From Citrobacter freundii (lineage in GTDB: Bacteria > Bacteroidota > Bacteroidia > Chitinophagales > Chitinophagaceae): DNA of 64,000 nt. Made by a program: the position numbers and the translations under genes. The notes beneath the pieces are model-generated. The model ran no database searches. It had not been told where the DNA came from and saw nothing but the letters and a program-made list of their open reading frames with translations. This document shows, piece after piece, positions 37,512 to 46,893 of the stretch. The number at the start of each line of letters is the position of its first letter. Position 1 is the stretch's first letter. The stretch covers positions 102,167 to 166,166 of the forward strand of contig QFQQ01000006.1 of the NCBI GenBank assembly GCA_003243445.1, read 5' to 3'.

Positions 37512-38699
37512 CTATCGTTTTTTGAGCACCAACATTTCAACCTCTCTTTCCGCTTTCTCCCAATACAAACCCAACGATTCCAGTGCATTTTTGAATCCAT
37601 CCTTTTTCTCCGGTTGCCATTGTAAAAAGATATCGTAATTTCCTTTCAAACCGGTTTCATCCAATACCCTTCCATTATACAATCCAAAGTTCTCCATATA
37701 ATCTGCAATTGCGGCCGCTTTCACGCCATTACCCTCGAAATGACCGCCGCCCGCATTAAAAAAATCCGATTGTTCTGTTGATTTCTTCAGCAGCTTTTCT
37801 GCTTCCGGTTTTGCTTTGATCAGCAAAACGGGACGCATTCTTTTTTCCAGCACAGCTTCCACGTCTATAAAATGCTTTTTCAATTCTTCGCGGATATAGG
37901 CCATCAATTGATTTTTGTCTGCGGTTTCTATCCAGGCATCAAGACAGAATTTTTCCATATCCGCGTAAGCACGTTTTACGGTATCATATTCGTTGATCAC
38001 TGACACATAACTTTTCTGGTAAGCTTCCCTGAACAATCCGTCGATCGGCATATTCACGATCGTGTATCTTCTGCCTTTGAAGGGCCCGTCAACATATCGT
38101 TTGCTCATGCTGCCCGCACCGTCTACAGACGGGAGTAAGTTGAAATTCCGTGCTATGGAAGAATCTGCTTTGAAATAAGTGTTGATATCGAAGCCCATAT
38201 TATCTTTCTTTACGGGCAATTGAATGGCCACATTTTTGAGTGCCAGTTTCAACACATCGAGCGTAATATTCGATGCGTTGGTAATGGCGTACACTTTTCC
38301 ATCTGGACCTATCAGAACCGTGTGGGGGATCGTACGGTGTGGAAAGTAGTTGTTGAGGCTTCCGGCTGTGTCACTCGCCAGGGTCAGTGTGCTGGGCCTG
38401 ACCTTGTTAAACTTTTTGAGCCGCTCTTCCGTTTCGTCTGACACGGCGATCACTTCCAGTTGGCTGCCCAGTTCCTTTTTGTAGTCTTCAAGGTCTTTCA
38501 TGGCTGCAATACAGGGGCTGCACCAGGTGGCCCAAAAGTCAAGGATCAGTATCTTCCCTTTGAATGAGCTGACTGTTTTCTGTTTACCGCCGCTGATTGA
38601 TTTTGGCAGAACAAGATCAGGCATCCGGTCTCCCGGGACCAGTTCCTGGGCGGCAGCACTTGTCTGCCATAAGATGAGGAGAAAAACTATTCGTTTCAT
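37512..38699 (-). CDS. TlpA-family thioredoxin fused to a TIGR03435/DUF3738 domain
   Basis: A 395-residue exported protein. After the signal peptide (to about 18) comes a redoxin domain with WCSPC (Cys60, Cys63 in FWATWCSPC). Residues about 190-395 match the soil-bacterial TIGR03435 family: GPFKGRRYTIVNMPIDGLFR, ADYMENFGLYNGRVLDETGL and KGNYDIFLQW, with ALESLGLYWE near the end. The second domain has no known role. Envelope redox activity is expected. Confidence 0.82.
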   Translation of the reverse strand: MKRIVFLLILWQTSAAAQELVPGDRMPDLVLPKSISGGKQKTVSSFKGKILILDFWATWCSPCIAAMKDLEDYKKELGSQLEVIAVSDETEERLKKFNKVRPSTLTLASDTAGSLNNYFPHRTIPHTVLIGPDGKVYAITNASNITLDVLKLALKNVAIQLPVKKDNMGFDINTYFKADSSIARNFNLLPSVDGAGSMSKRYVDGPFKGRRYTIVNMPIDGLFREAYQKSYVSVINEYDTVKRAYADMEKFCLDAWIETADKNQLMAYIREELKKHFIDVEAVLEKRMRPVLLIKAKPEAEKLLKKSTEQSDFFNAGGGHFEGNGVKAAAIADYMENFGLYNGRVLDETGLKGNYDIFLQWQPEKKDGFKNALESLGLYWEKAEREVEMLVLKKR

Positions 38700-38819
38700 A
38701 GTTATCTTTTTTCAAAAATAATCCTGTGATTTATGACTGACGGTTAAGCTCTTCGAATCATTGTTAATGTTTGTTAACCGGTTTTCCGGCTTCGCAACAA
38801 AGCATATATTTTTGATCGT

Positions 38820-40301
38820 ATGAAGAATCGCTTCAGAAGGCTTTTTCTATTTGCTGTGCTGGCATCCGCCGGATTACTTTGCCTGCAGATCTATTGGATC
38901 GTACGGGAGTGGGATCGTTCGGAAGACATTCTTCAACGAGAGGTTGACTATTCATTTCAACAGGCTATCGATCGCGAGTGGGCCGTCCGGAAAGACACCC
39001 TGGCTTCTTATCTCTCGTATTTTTTGCATGATACCAATTTTGTTCAATTTCAGACACAATTGAATAAAAAGGATAGCACCTGGATGGTGCGCATGATAGA
39101 TGCAAAAAATGCAAAGGATTATTCCTCCTGGTCAAATCCACAGCTAGGGCTTAATGGGCCGATGACTCCGAAGCAGCGGGATTTTGTAATTGATAGATTC
39201 GTTGAAGATAATGTGCGGAAAAGCATTGCGTCAGATGTGATCTTTTTTTACACGCAAAGATTTGGAAAGATCTGGACAGATAAATACAAGGCATTGAAAT
39301 TGGATACTGCGCGGGTAAATAAATTTTTTAAAGAAGAATTGATCCGGAATAATGTTCATAACGCTTTTTCCATTGCTTATGTGGATACATCATCAAAGCA
39401 GCTGCTTCCTCAGAAAGGAAACGACTTTTTACAAAGCAAAAAGCTTTTGGTGAATTATACGCAGGTTAACGATTTCGATAAAAAATACCTGGCACAAGCC
39501 ACGGTTGATTCTCCAGCGATTGTCTTACTGAAGCGTATGTGGCTGATGATATCCGGATCGTTTTTGCTACTCGGGTTCACGTTCTTTGCTTTATATAAAA
39601 TGTATAAGACGATCATCCGGCAAAAACAACTGGATGAGTTGAAAGATGATTTTATTTCCAATATGACACATGAACTGAAAACGCCTATTGCAACGGTCAC
39701 AGCTGCGATTGACGGCCTTCAATATTATGATGCATTGGAAGATAAACAACGTACAAAACGTTATCTTGATACATCGAGAAAAGAACTTCAGCGATTGGAT
39801 GAACTGGTGTCAAAGGTGCTGGAGCTGTCTGTTGATCAGCGCATGAATGGGCAACTAAGGAAAGAAAGGTTTGCGTTGAAGGATTTTCTTGAGCAATTAT
39901 TATCTTCTTTCAGTCTGCAATCCAGCCTTGAGTGGGATCTTGCTATCCGCGATGATGTGAAAGTTTATGGAGACAAGCAGCAGTTGCTCAGCGTATTTCA
40001 GAATCTGACGGAGAATGCGATCAAATACGGGAACAGTAATACGAAACTGAACATCGAAGTGTCAGAGGAAGAGGATCGTTTGAGAATTGTTTTCCAAGAT
40101 AACGGTCCTGGCGTTGATGCTGCGTTTCTTCCGCATATCTTTAATAAGTTCTACCGGGTGCGTATGGGCGAACTGAAAGTGAAAGGGTTTGGACTGGGAT
40201 TGTTTCATGTTCAAACGATCATTACAGCACATGGCGGCAGCATAAAGGCGGAGAACAATGACGGATTGACGTTCATCATTAATTTACCTTTACACGATTG
40301 A
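38820..40301 (+). CDS. sensor histidine kinase
   Basis: A 493-residue kinase: membrane segments at about 8-27 and 240-260 bracket a 210-residue periplasmic sensor of unrecognised fold. The phospho-acceptor is His284 in SNMTHELKTP, with N-box NLTENAIKYG, DNGPGVD and GFGLGL in the ATPase domain. Its stop overlaps the start of the response regulator gene. Confidence 0.94.
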   Translation: MKNRFRRLFLFAVLASAGLLCLQIYWIVREWDRSEDILQREVDYSFQQAIDREWAVRKDTLASYLSYFLHDTNFVQFQTQLNKKDSTWMVRMIDAKNAKDYSSWSNPQLGLNGPMTPKQRDFVIDRFVEDNVRKSIASDVIFFYTQRFGKIWTDKYKALKLDTARVNKFFKEELIRNNVHNAFSIAYVDTSSKQLLPQKGNDFLQSKKLLVNYTQVNDFDKKYLAQATVDSPAIVLLKRMWLMISGSFLLLGFTFFALYKMYKTIIRQKQLDELKDDFISNMTHELKTPIATVTAAIDGLQYYDALEDKQRTKRYLDTSRKELQRLDELVSKVLELSVDQRMNGQLRKERFALKDFLEQLLSSFSLQSSLEWDLAIRDDVKVYGDKQQLLSVFQNLTENAIKYGNSNTKLNIEVSEEEDRLRIVFQDNGPGVDAAFLPHIFNKFYRVRMGELKVKGFGLGLFHVQTIITAHGGSIKAENNDGLTFIINLPLHD

Positions 40302-40987
40302 GCAATAAAAATTCCATATTACTGGTAGAAGATGAGCAGGCGCTCGGTTCCATTATTGCGGAAAACCTGCAATCGGCCGGATTTGATGTACATCACGCGC
40401 TGAGCGCGGAAGATGCATTACGCATACTTCAGCACGAACAATTTTCCATCCTGATCTTTGATGTAATGATGCCGGGTCTGGATGGCTTTGAGCTCGCGCG
40501 CCTCGTCCGCAAAACTGATACGAATGTTCCTATCTTGTTTTTAACAAGCAAGACGATGCCCCAGGATGTGGTGGAGGGTTTTGAAAGTGGGGGGAATGAT
40601 TATCTGCGTAAACCTTTTTCCATGCAGGAACTTGTGGTCAGGATAAAGGTGTTGCTTAGTGAAGGACGTTTGCTAAAAAAGGATTCAATTGCTTCGCAGG
40701 TAATGATCGGGAAATATCAATTTGACCCGGTGAAGCAGCAACTCATGATAAATCTTCGTGTGCAGACACTAACAGCGAGGGAAGCTGAGTTGCTTTGGTT
40801 GCTTTACGAAAACCGTCAGCAACTCAACAGTAAAAAGACTTTACTGGAAAAGATCTGGGGTGATGATAATTTTTTCAATTCCAGAACGCTTGATGTGTTT
40901 ATCACAAAACTTCGTAAACATCTTCAGGAGGATCCAGGCGTTCAGATCATCAATGTCCGTGGTGTTGGGTATAAGCTTGTTTGGTAG
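40298..40987 (+). CDS. OmpR family response regulator
   Basis: A 229-residue regulator: receiver with Asp55 (LIFDVMMPGLDG) and Lys in LRKPFS, then a winged-helix output domain (LTAREAELLWLLYENRQQLN, RTLDVFITKLRKHL, VRGVGYKL). The start is TTG at 40298, giving MSNKNSILLVEDE with a TTGA overlap on the kinase stop, an analogue of ATGA coupling. The target genes are unknown. Confidence 0.94.
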   Translation: MSNKNSILLVEDEQALGSIIAENLQSAGFDVHHALSAEDALRILQHEQFSILIFDVMMPGLDGFELARLVRKTDTNVPILFLTSKTMPQDVVEGFESGGNDYLRKPFSMQELVVRIKVLLSEGRLLKKDSIASQVMIGKYQFDPVKQQLMINLRVQTLTAREAELLWLLYENRQQLNSKKTLLEKIWGDDNFFNSRTLDVFITKLRKHLQEDPGVQIINVRGVGYKLVW

Positions 40988-41025
40988 AATTATTTATACC
41001 AGTTATTAGTCACCTCCTTACAGTT

Positions 41026-41057
41026 GTTCGATAGCTAACTGCCATCGGCCATCGAAC
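41026..41057. repeat. short GTTCGAT / ATCGAAC inverted repeat
   Basis: GTTCGAT at 41026-41032 and ATCGAAC at 41051-41057, with ATCG between, in the convergent gap before the dGTPase gene. It is a minimal form of the TTCGATG element seen at 5470-5650 and 46575-46715. Confidence 0.5.
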
Positions 41058-41086
41058 GGTCACAAAGCTTTTGCTATTCCTTCAGA

Positions 41087-42448
41087 TCAGACTGTCATAC
41101 CTATTTCAATGCCTTTGATCTTCCGGTATAGATCGGTTGCGTAGTTGTCAGTCATACCCGAAACATAGTCCAGTACACCCATTACTTTTTCATAATTGGT
41201 TCCTTCGTTGTACCTGAACTGTTCCGGTATAAGTTGAACAGCTTTCTTCTGCGACTTCGTTCTGAATTCAGCTGAGGCCAGCACCGGCGGAATGAAATGC
41301 GAGAGCAATTCAGACATTACGTTATAACCGGCATTCTCGATTTCCACTACCGACCGGTGGTTATAGATATAGCTGATGGAGAAGCTGACGATGTCTTTTA
41401 GCGGTTTACATTCATCGCCGATCGTATCCATGATAGAGCGCTGGCATTCCCCGGTAAGAATACTATCGATTTTTTCTTTATAGATCTCTGTCGATCGCAT
41501 GGTCAGTGCATGGATGGCTTTGGCGCGGAGGAAGCCGATCTTATCATTCTTGTCGCCGATATTGTTCAGTTGGTTTTTTGTACGTTCGATATCTCCTTTG
41601 CCAACACAACCGATCAGGTTCAGCAAAAGATCAATACAGGCAGAATGTTCGATGATGGAAAGGCGGTGTGCGTCTTCGAGGTCGATGATAGTGTAGCAAA
41701 TATCATCCGCAGCTTCAACAAGCCATACGAAGGGGTGGCGTTTGTAGATGACAGGAGATTCGCTTTCGCGGATCATTGAAGTATTCCGGGCGATCTCCTC
41801 GAACTGACTGGCCTCTGAGCGGAAAAAGCCAAATTTCTTCCGGTGCAAGGCTCCGTTTTTCTGTCTTGCGGAAGACTCGCAGGGATATTTTGCAATCGAA
41901 GCGAGCGTGGAGGTGGTGAGATTAAAACTACCGCCGGACTTACCATTCTGCTGCTGGGTCAGGATCCGGATGGCGTTTGCATTACCTTCAAAATGGAGGA
42001 AATCATCCCATTCGCCTGCGGAAAATTGAGCGCGTAGCGAAGATTCGTTCTGAACAAAATATGATGCGATTGCATCTTCCCCCGAATGACCGAACGCCGG
42101 ATTGCCGATGTCATGGCAAAGTGCTGCCGCAGCCACAACGTTATAGAGATTGTACTTATAGAACTCGATACTTTCCTCACTCAGCTGACTCTTAAAGTTT
42201 TCAGCAATGAACTCACCTGCAAGGGTACCGAGGGAACGGCCAACCGAGGCTACTTCAAGCGAATGCGTCAGCCGGTTGTGCACAAAAACACTTCCGGGCA
42301 GGGGAAAAACCTGCGTTTTGTTTTGCAGACGTCTGAAAGATGATGAAAAGATGATGCGGTCGAAGTCACGCTGGAAAACCGTACGGTGATCCTGGTTGAT
42401 CGCATTATAACCGAGGCGCGTAGCCGAGTAAAGTTTATTAAGGTCCAT
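41087..42448 (-). CDS. dgt: deoxyguanosinetriphosphate triphosphohydrolase
   Basis: An HD-domain dNTP triphosphohydrolase that cuts dGTP to deoxyguanosine and triphosphate. ATG at 42446-42448 (MDLNKLYSATRLGYN) gives 453 residues; the frame is open upstream, but that part is not conserved-looking. Metal ligands are visible as HNRLTHSLEV (His62) and CHDIGNPAFGHSGE (about 114-127), with the FSSSFRRLQNKTQVFPL segment typical of the family. It stands alone. Confidence 0.93.
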   Translation of the reverse strand: MDLNKLYSATRLGYNAINQDHRTVFQRDFDRIIFSSSFRRLQNKTQVFPLPGSVFVHNRLTHSLEVASVGRSLGTLAGEFIAENFKSQLSEESIEFYKYNLYNVVAAAALCHDIGNPAFGHSGEDAIASYFVQNESSLRAQFSAGEWDDFLHFEGNANAIRILTQQQNGKSGGSFNLTTSTLASIAKYPCESSARQKNGALHRKKFGFFRSEASQFEEIARNTSMIRESESPVIYKRHPFVWLVEAADDICYTIIDLEDAHRLSIIEHSACIDLLLNLIGCVGKGDIERTKNQLNNIGDKNDKIGFLRAKAIHALTMRSTEIYKEKIDSILTGECQRSIMDTIGDECKPLKDIVSFSISYIYNHRSVVEIENAGYNVMSELLSHFIPPVLASAEFRTKSQKKAVQLIPEQFRYNEGTNYEKVMGVLDYVSGMTDNYATDLYRKIKGIEIGMTV

Positions 42449-43083
42449 GATTATGCCGGTAATAGCTGCCGTTCCTTTCGTTGAATGGTGCAAATATCGG
42501 CAAATGTAGATTTTTAGCGGCGGAGGTGGATAAAGGGGAGAAATGAGTGGAGATCCCGTCAACTTAAGAATTAACCGGGCCGGGAAAATAGTCTCAGGAA
42601 CTTCGAAAATATTCCTGGGAGTTGGCAGGGGGAAAGTCAAATGGCTTTCAAATGAAGCCATTTTCTCAGTCTGAGCTGATTTTCCTGCCTGTATTTCATA
42701 ATACGGGCCTGGACTGCAGCAATCGGGTGGAATTACGTGCTGAGCACCTTATTTCCATCCCTATCCTGCGATCTGATCACAGCCTTCCGGCTGAAAAAAA
42801 TAAGCACTGCCTTCCAGAGAAAGGGTCGCTCGCATGCACGCCCCTAAGCAAAGGAAGGCAGTGCCCGGTTCCGTCGTGGCGGAACCGTAGATCCTGATCG
42901 TTGGATAAAGCTACAATGCAACTCAGGCCGGACCTTGGGATAAAAACGGAAAGTTGAATAGAAAATAACGGTTGCGTTTTGATGAAAATAACTGATCTGG
43001 CCGGGCCAATTCACAATACTTCACGAATTCCCGGCATGATGTTCCGGAAGTGATCCGATATCTTAATTTTATCAAAAGTCCGT
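42449..43083. other. 635-base gap with a structured segment
   Basis: No gene is supported on either strand. The centre (42781-42890) holds nested inverted repeats, listed separately. The rest is unremarkable; the final 40 bases should include the promoter of the alpha/beta hydrolase gene. Confidence 0.5.
42781..42890. other. structured intergenic element (possible small RNA or transposon remnant)
   Basis: Three hairpins in 110 bases: AGCC-ttcc-GGCT (42781-42792), a perfect 12-base pair GCACTGCCTTCC (42804-42815) with GGAAGGCAGTGC (42853-42864), and GGTTCCG (42867-42873) with CGGAACC (42880-42886). The 37-base loop of the long stem is GC-rich. No protein frame accounts for it and no T-run follows, so it is not a plain terminator. 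Confidence 0.5.
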
Positions 43084-43977
43084 ATGGAGCCATTGAAATT
43101 TATCAACACCGAAGTGTTGAACATAGCATATTACGAAGAAGGATCTGCCGATGGCCCCGTCGCAATGCTGATGCATGGTTTCCCTTATGATATTCACAGC
43201 TATGTTGAGGTTGCGCCTCTACTCGCTGCAAAAGGTATTCGCGTGATCGTTCCCTATTTACGTGGTTATGCGCCAACCACCTTTTTAGACGCAAACACTA
43301 TGCGTTCGGGTGAACAGGCTGCAATAGGAATGGACCTGATCGAACTGATGGATGCATTACAGATAAAGAAAGCCGTGGTCGCCGGATATGATTGGGGTGG
43401 GAGAGCAGCTTGCGTTGCCGCTGCACTATTTCCTGAACGTTGCACCGGTCTTGTTAGCGTAAACAGTTATCTGATCCAGGATATTAAGAATGCAGGGAAA
43501 CCGGTATCTCCTGAAAAGGAAGTTCCTCTCTGGTATCAATACTATTTCCACCAGGAGCGTGGCAGAAAAGGATTGGAAAAACACCGGAAGGAGATCGCGC
43601 ATATTTTATGGAAGCAATGGTCGCCAAACTGGAAATTCAGCGAAGCTGATCTTGACAGAACCGCCAAAGCTTTTGACAGCCCGGACTATGTTGATATCGT
43701 CATTCATTCTTACCGTCACCGTTTTGGTCTGGTGCCCGGCGATCCCCGTTATGCAGCGATCCAATACAAACTTGATCTCTTGCCCCCGATCACTGTGCCT
43801 TCGATCACGCTTGACGGCGCTGGTGATGGCGTCGTCGCTGCCACCGATGGATCATCCACCGCTGGATTCTTCAAAGGCAAACGTGAACACCAGGTCATTC
43901 CACTGGTTGGCCATAATTTTCCAAAGGAAGCACCGGAAATTTTTGCTGACGCAGTAGTAAAACTTGTAATAAAGTAG
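43084..43977 (+). CDS. alpha/beta hydrolase (epoxide hydrolase/dehalogenase-like)
   Basis: A 297-residue cytoplasmic hydrolase. HGFPYD (31-36) is the oxyanion region, Asp103 in GYDWGG is the nucleophile, as in epoxide hydrolases and haloalkane dehalogenases, and VGHNFPKEAPE near 280 holds the catalytic His. An Asp nucleophile rather than Ser excludes simple esterases. The substrate is unknown. Confidence 0.9.
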   Translation: MEPLKFINTEVLNIAYYEEGSADGPVAMLMHGFPYDIHSYVEVAPLLAAKGIRVIVPYLRGYAPTTFLDANTMRSGEQAAIGMDLIELMDALQIKKAVVAGYDWGGRAACVAAALFPERCTGLVSVNSYLIQDIKNAGKPVSPEKEVPLWYQYYFHQERGRKGLEKHRKEIAHILWKQWSPNWKFSEADLDRTAKAFDSPDYVDIVIHSYRHRFGLVPGDPRYAAIQYKLDLLPPITVPSITLDGAGDGVVAATDGSSTAGFFKGKREHQVIPLVGHNFPKEAPEIFADAVVKLVIK

Positions 43978-43994
43978 CGACCGCTCAATACAAA

Positions 43995-44029
43995 AATAAA
44001 GGCCGTATCAAAATGATACAGCCTTTATT
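43995..44029. terminator. bidirectional terminator between convergent genes
   Basis: AATAAAGGC (43995-44003) pairs with GCCTTTATT (44021-44029), and an inner TATC/GATA pair closes the loop. A-rich and T-rich flanks allow termination for both the hydrolase and the TonB receptor gene. Confidence 0.8.
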
Positions 44030-44054
44030 CGGTCAGGACTATTAATACCTGCTA

Positions 44055-46484
44055 TCAAAATTTATACGCCACACTTGCAACAAAATTCAGTTTCTTCTGC
44101 GGGTTCACAGACCAATAACCAATATAGTATTGCTTATTCAATAAATTATTTCCGTTCAACGCTACCCTGAAATTTGAAAAAGCATAAGAAACCGCCGCAT
44201 TCAACAAGGTATATGAAGGAAGGAAAAACTGACCAGTCTGACTATTATCGATCACCAGATACTTCCCCGCATAGTTTCCTCCCACACCAAAACCAAGACC
44301 TTTTGCCTTTCCATTCTGCACGACATAGTTCGCCCAAAGATTGGCAAGATCAGAAGGCCCCTGACCACCGATCACGCGTCCTTTCTCCGAATAAAAATCT
44401 GTACCAACGCCTTCTATGACTTTTGTTTTTGTATGGCTGTAGCCCGCAACAAGATTAAAGCCTTTCGCCGGAGAAGCAGTTACATCCAATTCAAATCCCT
44501 TGCTGCCGACTTTACCACCCTGCAGATAAGTAGTGGTCTGACCAGGGATCGTCAACACACGATCGCTTACCTTGATATCATAATAAGATGCCGTGGCAAG
44601 AAGTTTCCCATCCAGCAAATTTGCTTTCACGCCGGCTTCCCATTGATTTGCCTGCTCAGGTTTGAATGTCTGATAACCGAGAAAATTCTGGTTCGCATCA
44701 TACAGCGCGTTAGGAGAAACATTGATGAATGCATTCATGTAATTTCCAAATAACGATACACGATCAGGTACCACCTGGTAAACCAATCCAAACTTCGGAG
44801 AGAAAGCCCACTGATTATAATCTCCTTCGCCGGTTGTCTTTTCACCCTTGGTATCAAAATAGTCGGCACGGATGCTTGCCATTGCCATCAGGTTCGGTGT
44901 GATGTTCAATACATCGGACAAATAAGCACCATAGGAATTGTTGGAAATATTACTATTGGCAGGTGGCAGATCTGCCAGCAGTTTATCGACCGAAAATTTT
45001 GTCAGATAAACAGGCGCCATTTCATTACCGGTGAAGGGATTTGTATAGCTGACATCTCCCTGTGGCGTCACACTTCTTCCCCAACCCCAGCCGGATCCAT
45101 TTTGAATTACTGTACGTCCGTAAAAATCCAGGCCAAATACCAGGCGATTCCGCAATCCACCGATGTTGAAATCACCATTGAAGTTTTGCTGAATGCCGGT
45201 CGTGTTTGTTGCTTGATTTTCATTATGGAAATACTGGCTGAACCAATTGTCCCCGGCCACATCATCCCATATATAAGAATAGATACCATCTGATTTAATG
45301 CTGCTGCGCGAAACAACGGTTTGAGAACTCCATTTATCAGAGAATTTATAGATCGCTTGCGCCTGCATATTAAAACGCGGATTGCGGATCGTCATGTCAT
45401 TGCTGGTAAAAGATAATTTTGGATTCAGGTTCAGTTCCCTGATCGTTTTAAAATCAAGCGGACTTGAACGATCTGAATGGAAGAATACCGGAGCAACGGC
45501 ACGTTCTTCATTCAGGATCTCTGTCAATACCTGGAATGTCAGTTTATCATTTACCTGGTAAGTCAGTGAAGGTGCGATGAAGAATGACTTCCGGAAGCCC
45601 GCATCCTGGAAACTATTTTCAGTATGATACGCCGTATTCACACGCAAAGCGATCTTCTCTTTTTTACTAAGCGGCGTATTTATATCCGCTGTAACGCGAT
45701 TCAATCCAAAACTGCCGAACTGATAAGAAAACTCTCCCCCGGTTTGAAAATAGGGCTTCTTCGTTACCACATTGATCATGCCGCCATACGCGTAAAAACT
45801 GCCGCCAAACAACGTACCGCTTGGCCCTTTCAATACCTGGATCTCTTCAATATTTGCAGGATCAAGATCACCGCTGACCAGACCGGGAAAGCCATTGGTC
45901 AGTGCAGCCTGTGCTTCAAATCCACGCAATGCGAAATATGCACCGCCATCACCTGCACGGCCGGTAGACTCCCAGGTGCGGGTAAGACCGGGGATATTAC
46001 GTATCGCATCATCAAAGTTGGTGATGTTCTGCTGCTTCAATATTTCAGTGTTGACAGAACTATAAACTTGTGGATTCTCCAGGTTCTTCAATGGCATCTT
46101 GGCAATAATATTGTTCTGCCTGTTAAGATTCCGGTTTGAAATGATCACTTCCTGCAACTCGCTTGCATTTTCTTTCAGGTTAAAATCAACCTGCAGATTC
46201 TGTCCTGCGGCAATGGTGATTGATTTTTCTTCACCATTCATACCAATCGCGGACACTTTCAAAGAGTACGTACCCGGCTTCACCGCCGGAATGCGGAACT
46301 CTCCGTTATCATTTGAAACAGTTCCCCACGAAGTGCGCAGCACCTGCACGCTCACGCCTGCAGCCGGTTGCCCATCGCTTGTCAGTACTTTCCCTGACAC
46401 CGATCCATTCTTCTGTGCAGACGCCAGCATCACCAGCGATAAAAAGGCCCCAAGCAGTACCACCAGTTTGGTTGTATATCTCAT
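44055..46484 (-). CDS. TonB-dependent siderophore receptor
   Basis: An 809-residue outer-membrane receptor. Signal peptide (MRYTTKLVVLLGAFLSLVML, ending ASAQ), a carboxypeptidase-regulatory-like domain (SVSGKVLTSDGQPAAGVSVQ), then plug motifs ELQEVIIS, FDDAIRNIPGL, GGAYFALRGFEAQ, IEEIQVLKGPSGTLFG and MINVVTKKP. The long barrel ends in Phe (LNFVASVAYKF). The plug resembles FhuA/FpvA-type ferrisiderophore receptors. No siderophore genes are nearby. Confidence 0.93.
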   Translation of the reverse strand: MRYTTKLVVLLGAFLSLVMLASAQKNGSVSGKVLTSDGQPAAGVSVQVLRTSWGTVSNDNGEFRIPAVKPGTYSLKVSAIGMNGEEKSITIAAGQNLQVDFNLKENASELQEVIISNRNLNRQNNIIAKMPLKNLENPQVYSSVNTEILKQQNITNFDDAIRNIPGLTRTWESTGRAGDGGAYFALRGFEAQAALTNGFPGLVSGDLDPANIEEIQVLKGPSGTLFGGSFYAYGGMINVVTKKPYFQTGGEFSYQFGSFGLNRVTADINTPLSKKEKIALRVNTAYHTENSFQDAGFRKSFFIAPSLTYQVNDKLTFQVLTEILNEERAVAPVFFHSDRSSPLDFKTIRELNLNPKLSFTSNDMTIRNPRFNMQAQAIYKFSDKWSSQTVVSRSSIKSDGIYSYIWDDVAGDNWFSQYFHNENQATNTTGIQQNFNGDFNIGGLRNRLVFGLDFYGRTVIQNGSGWGWGRSVTPQGDVSYTNPFTGNEMAPVYLTKFSVDKLLADLPPANSNISNNSYGAYLSDVLNITPNLMAMASIRADYFDTKGEKTTGEGDYNQWAFSPKFGLVYQVVPDRVSLFGNYMNAFINVSPNALYDANQNFLGYQTFKPEQANQWEAGVKANLLDGKLLATASYYDIKVSDRVLTIPGQTTTYLQGGKVGSKGFELDVTASPAKGFNLVAGYSHTKTKVIEGVGTDFYSEKGRVIGGQGPSDLANLWANYVVQNGKAKGLGFGVGGNYAGKYLVIDNSQTGQFFLPSYTLLNAAVSYAFSNFRVALNGNNLLNKQYYIGYWSVNPQKKLNFVASVAYKF

Positions 46485-46761
46485 AATACAATTGATTTTC
46501 GGACCGCAAAGTTCCGGAGTGCAGAGAGAGCGATTGTAACGAAACGGTAAATCGGTTTACGAGATACGAAAAAAAGATGTTAGATGTTCGATGGTCGATG
46601 TTGGACTATAACATTATAAAGTGAATTATTGAAATCCATATTTAACTATTAACTGTATATGTTGCTTTTTTGACTGTATAGAACGCGGAGCCCGACCATC
46701 GACCATCGAACATCCAATTTCTCTGTCCTCTTCCAAACTTTCCGTACCTTCACCCCGGCTT
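46485..46761. other. divergent gap between the TonB receptor and the thi operon
   Basis: About 280 bases before the riboswitch, without a gene. It holds the facing TTCGATG arms and must include the receptor promoter and the thi promoter, neither of which I can place with confidence. Confidence 0.5.
46575..46715. repeat. facing arms of degenerate TTCGATG repeat, second locus
   Basis: The left arm at 46575-46604 (agatgttagatgttcgatgg, then tcgatgttgg) is met by its inverse at 46694-46715 (gaccatcgaccatcgaacat, then cc). GATGTTCGATGGTCGATG-type cores match exactly. Word and layout equal those at 5470-5650, some 41 kb away. Confidence 0.75.
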
Positions 46762-46832
46762 TAGGGGTATTCTGCAAAGAATTGAGACAGTCCCTTTGAA
46801 CCTGATCTGGTTAACACCAGCGTAGGGAAAAG
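46762..46832 (+). promoter_or_regulatory. TPP riboswitch (THI element)
   Basis: The conserved thiamine pyrophosphate aptamer: GGGGT (46764-46768), a small ATTCT-gcaa-AGAAT hairpin followed by TGAGA, then CCTGATCTGGTTAACACCAG and CGTAGGGAA. It precedes thiM by about 60 bases, so thiamine pyrophosphate should repress the thi operon, by blocking translation or transcription. Confidence 0.95.
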
Positions 46833-46893
46833 CGTTACATACTCGAGCAGTATTGTCTTCACTTTTATTCAAGGATCTTGCCCGAAGCCATTC

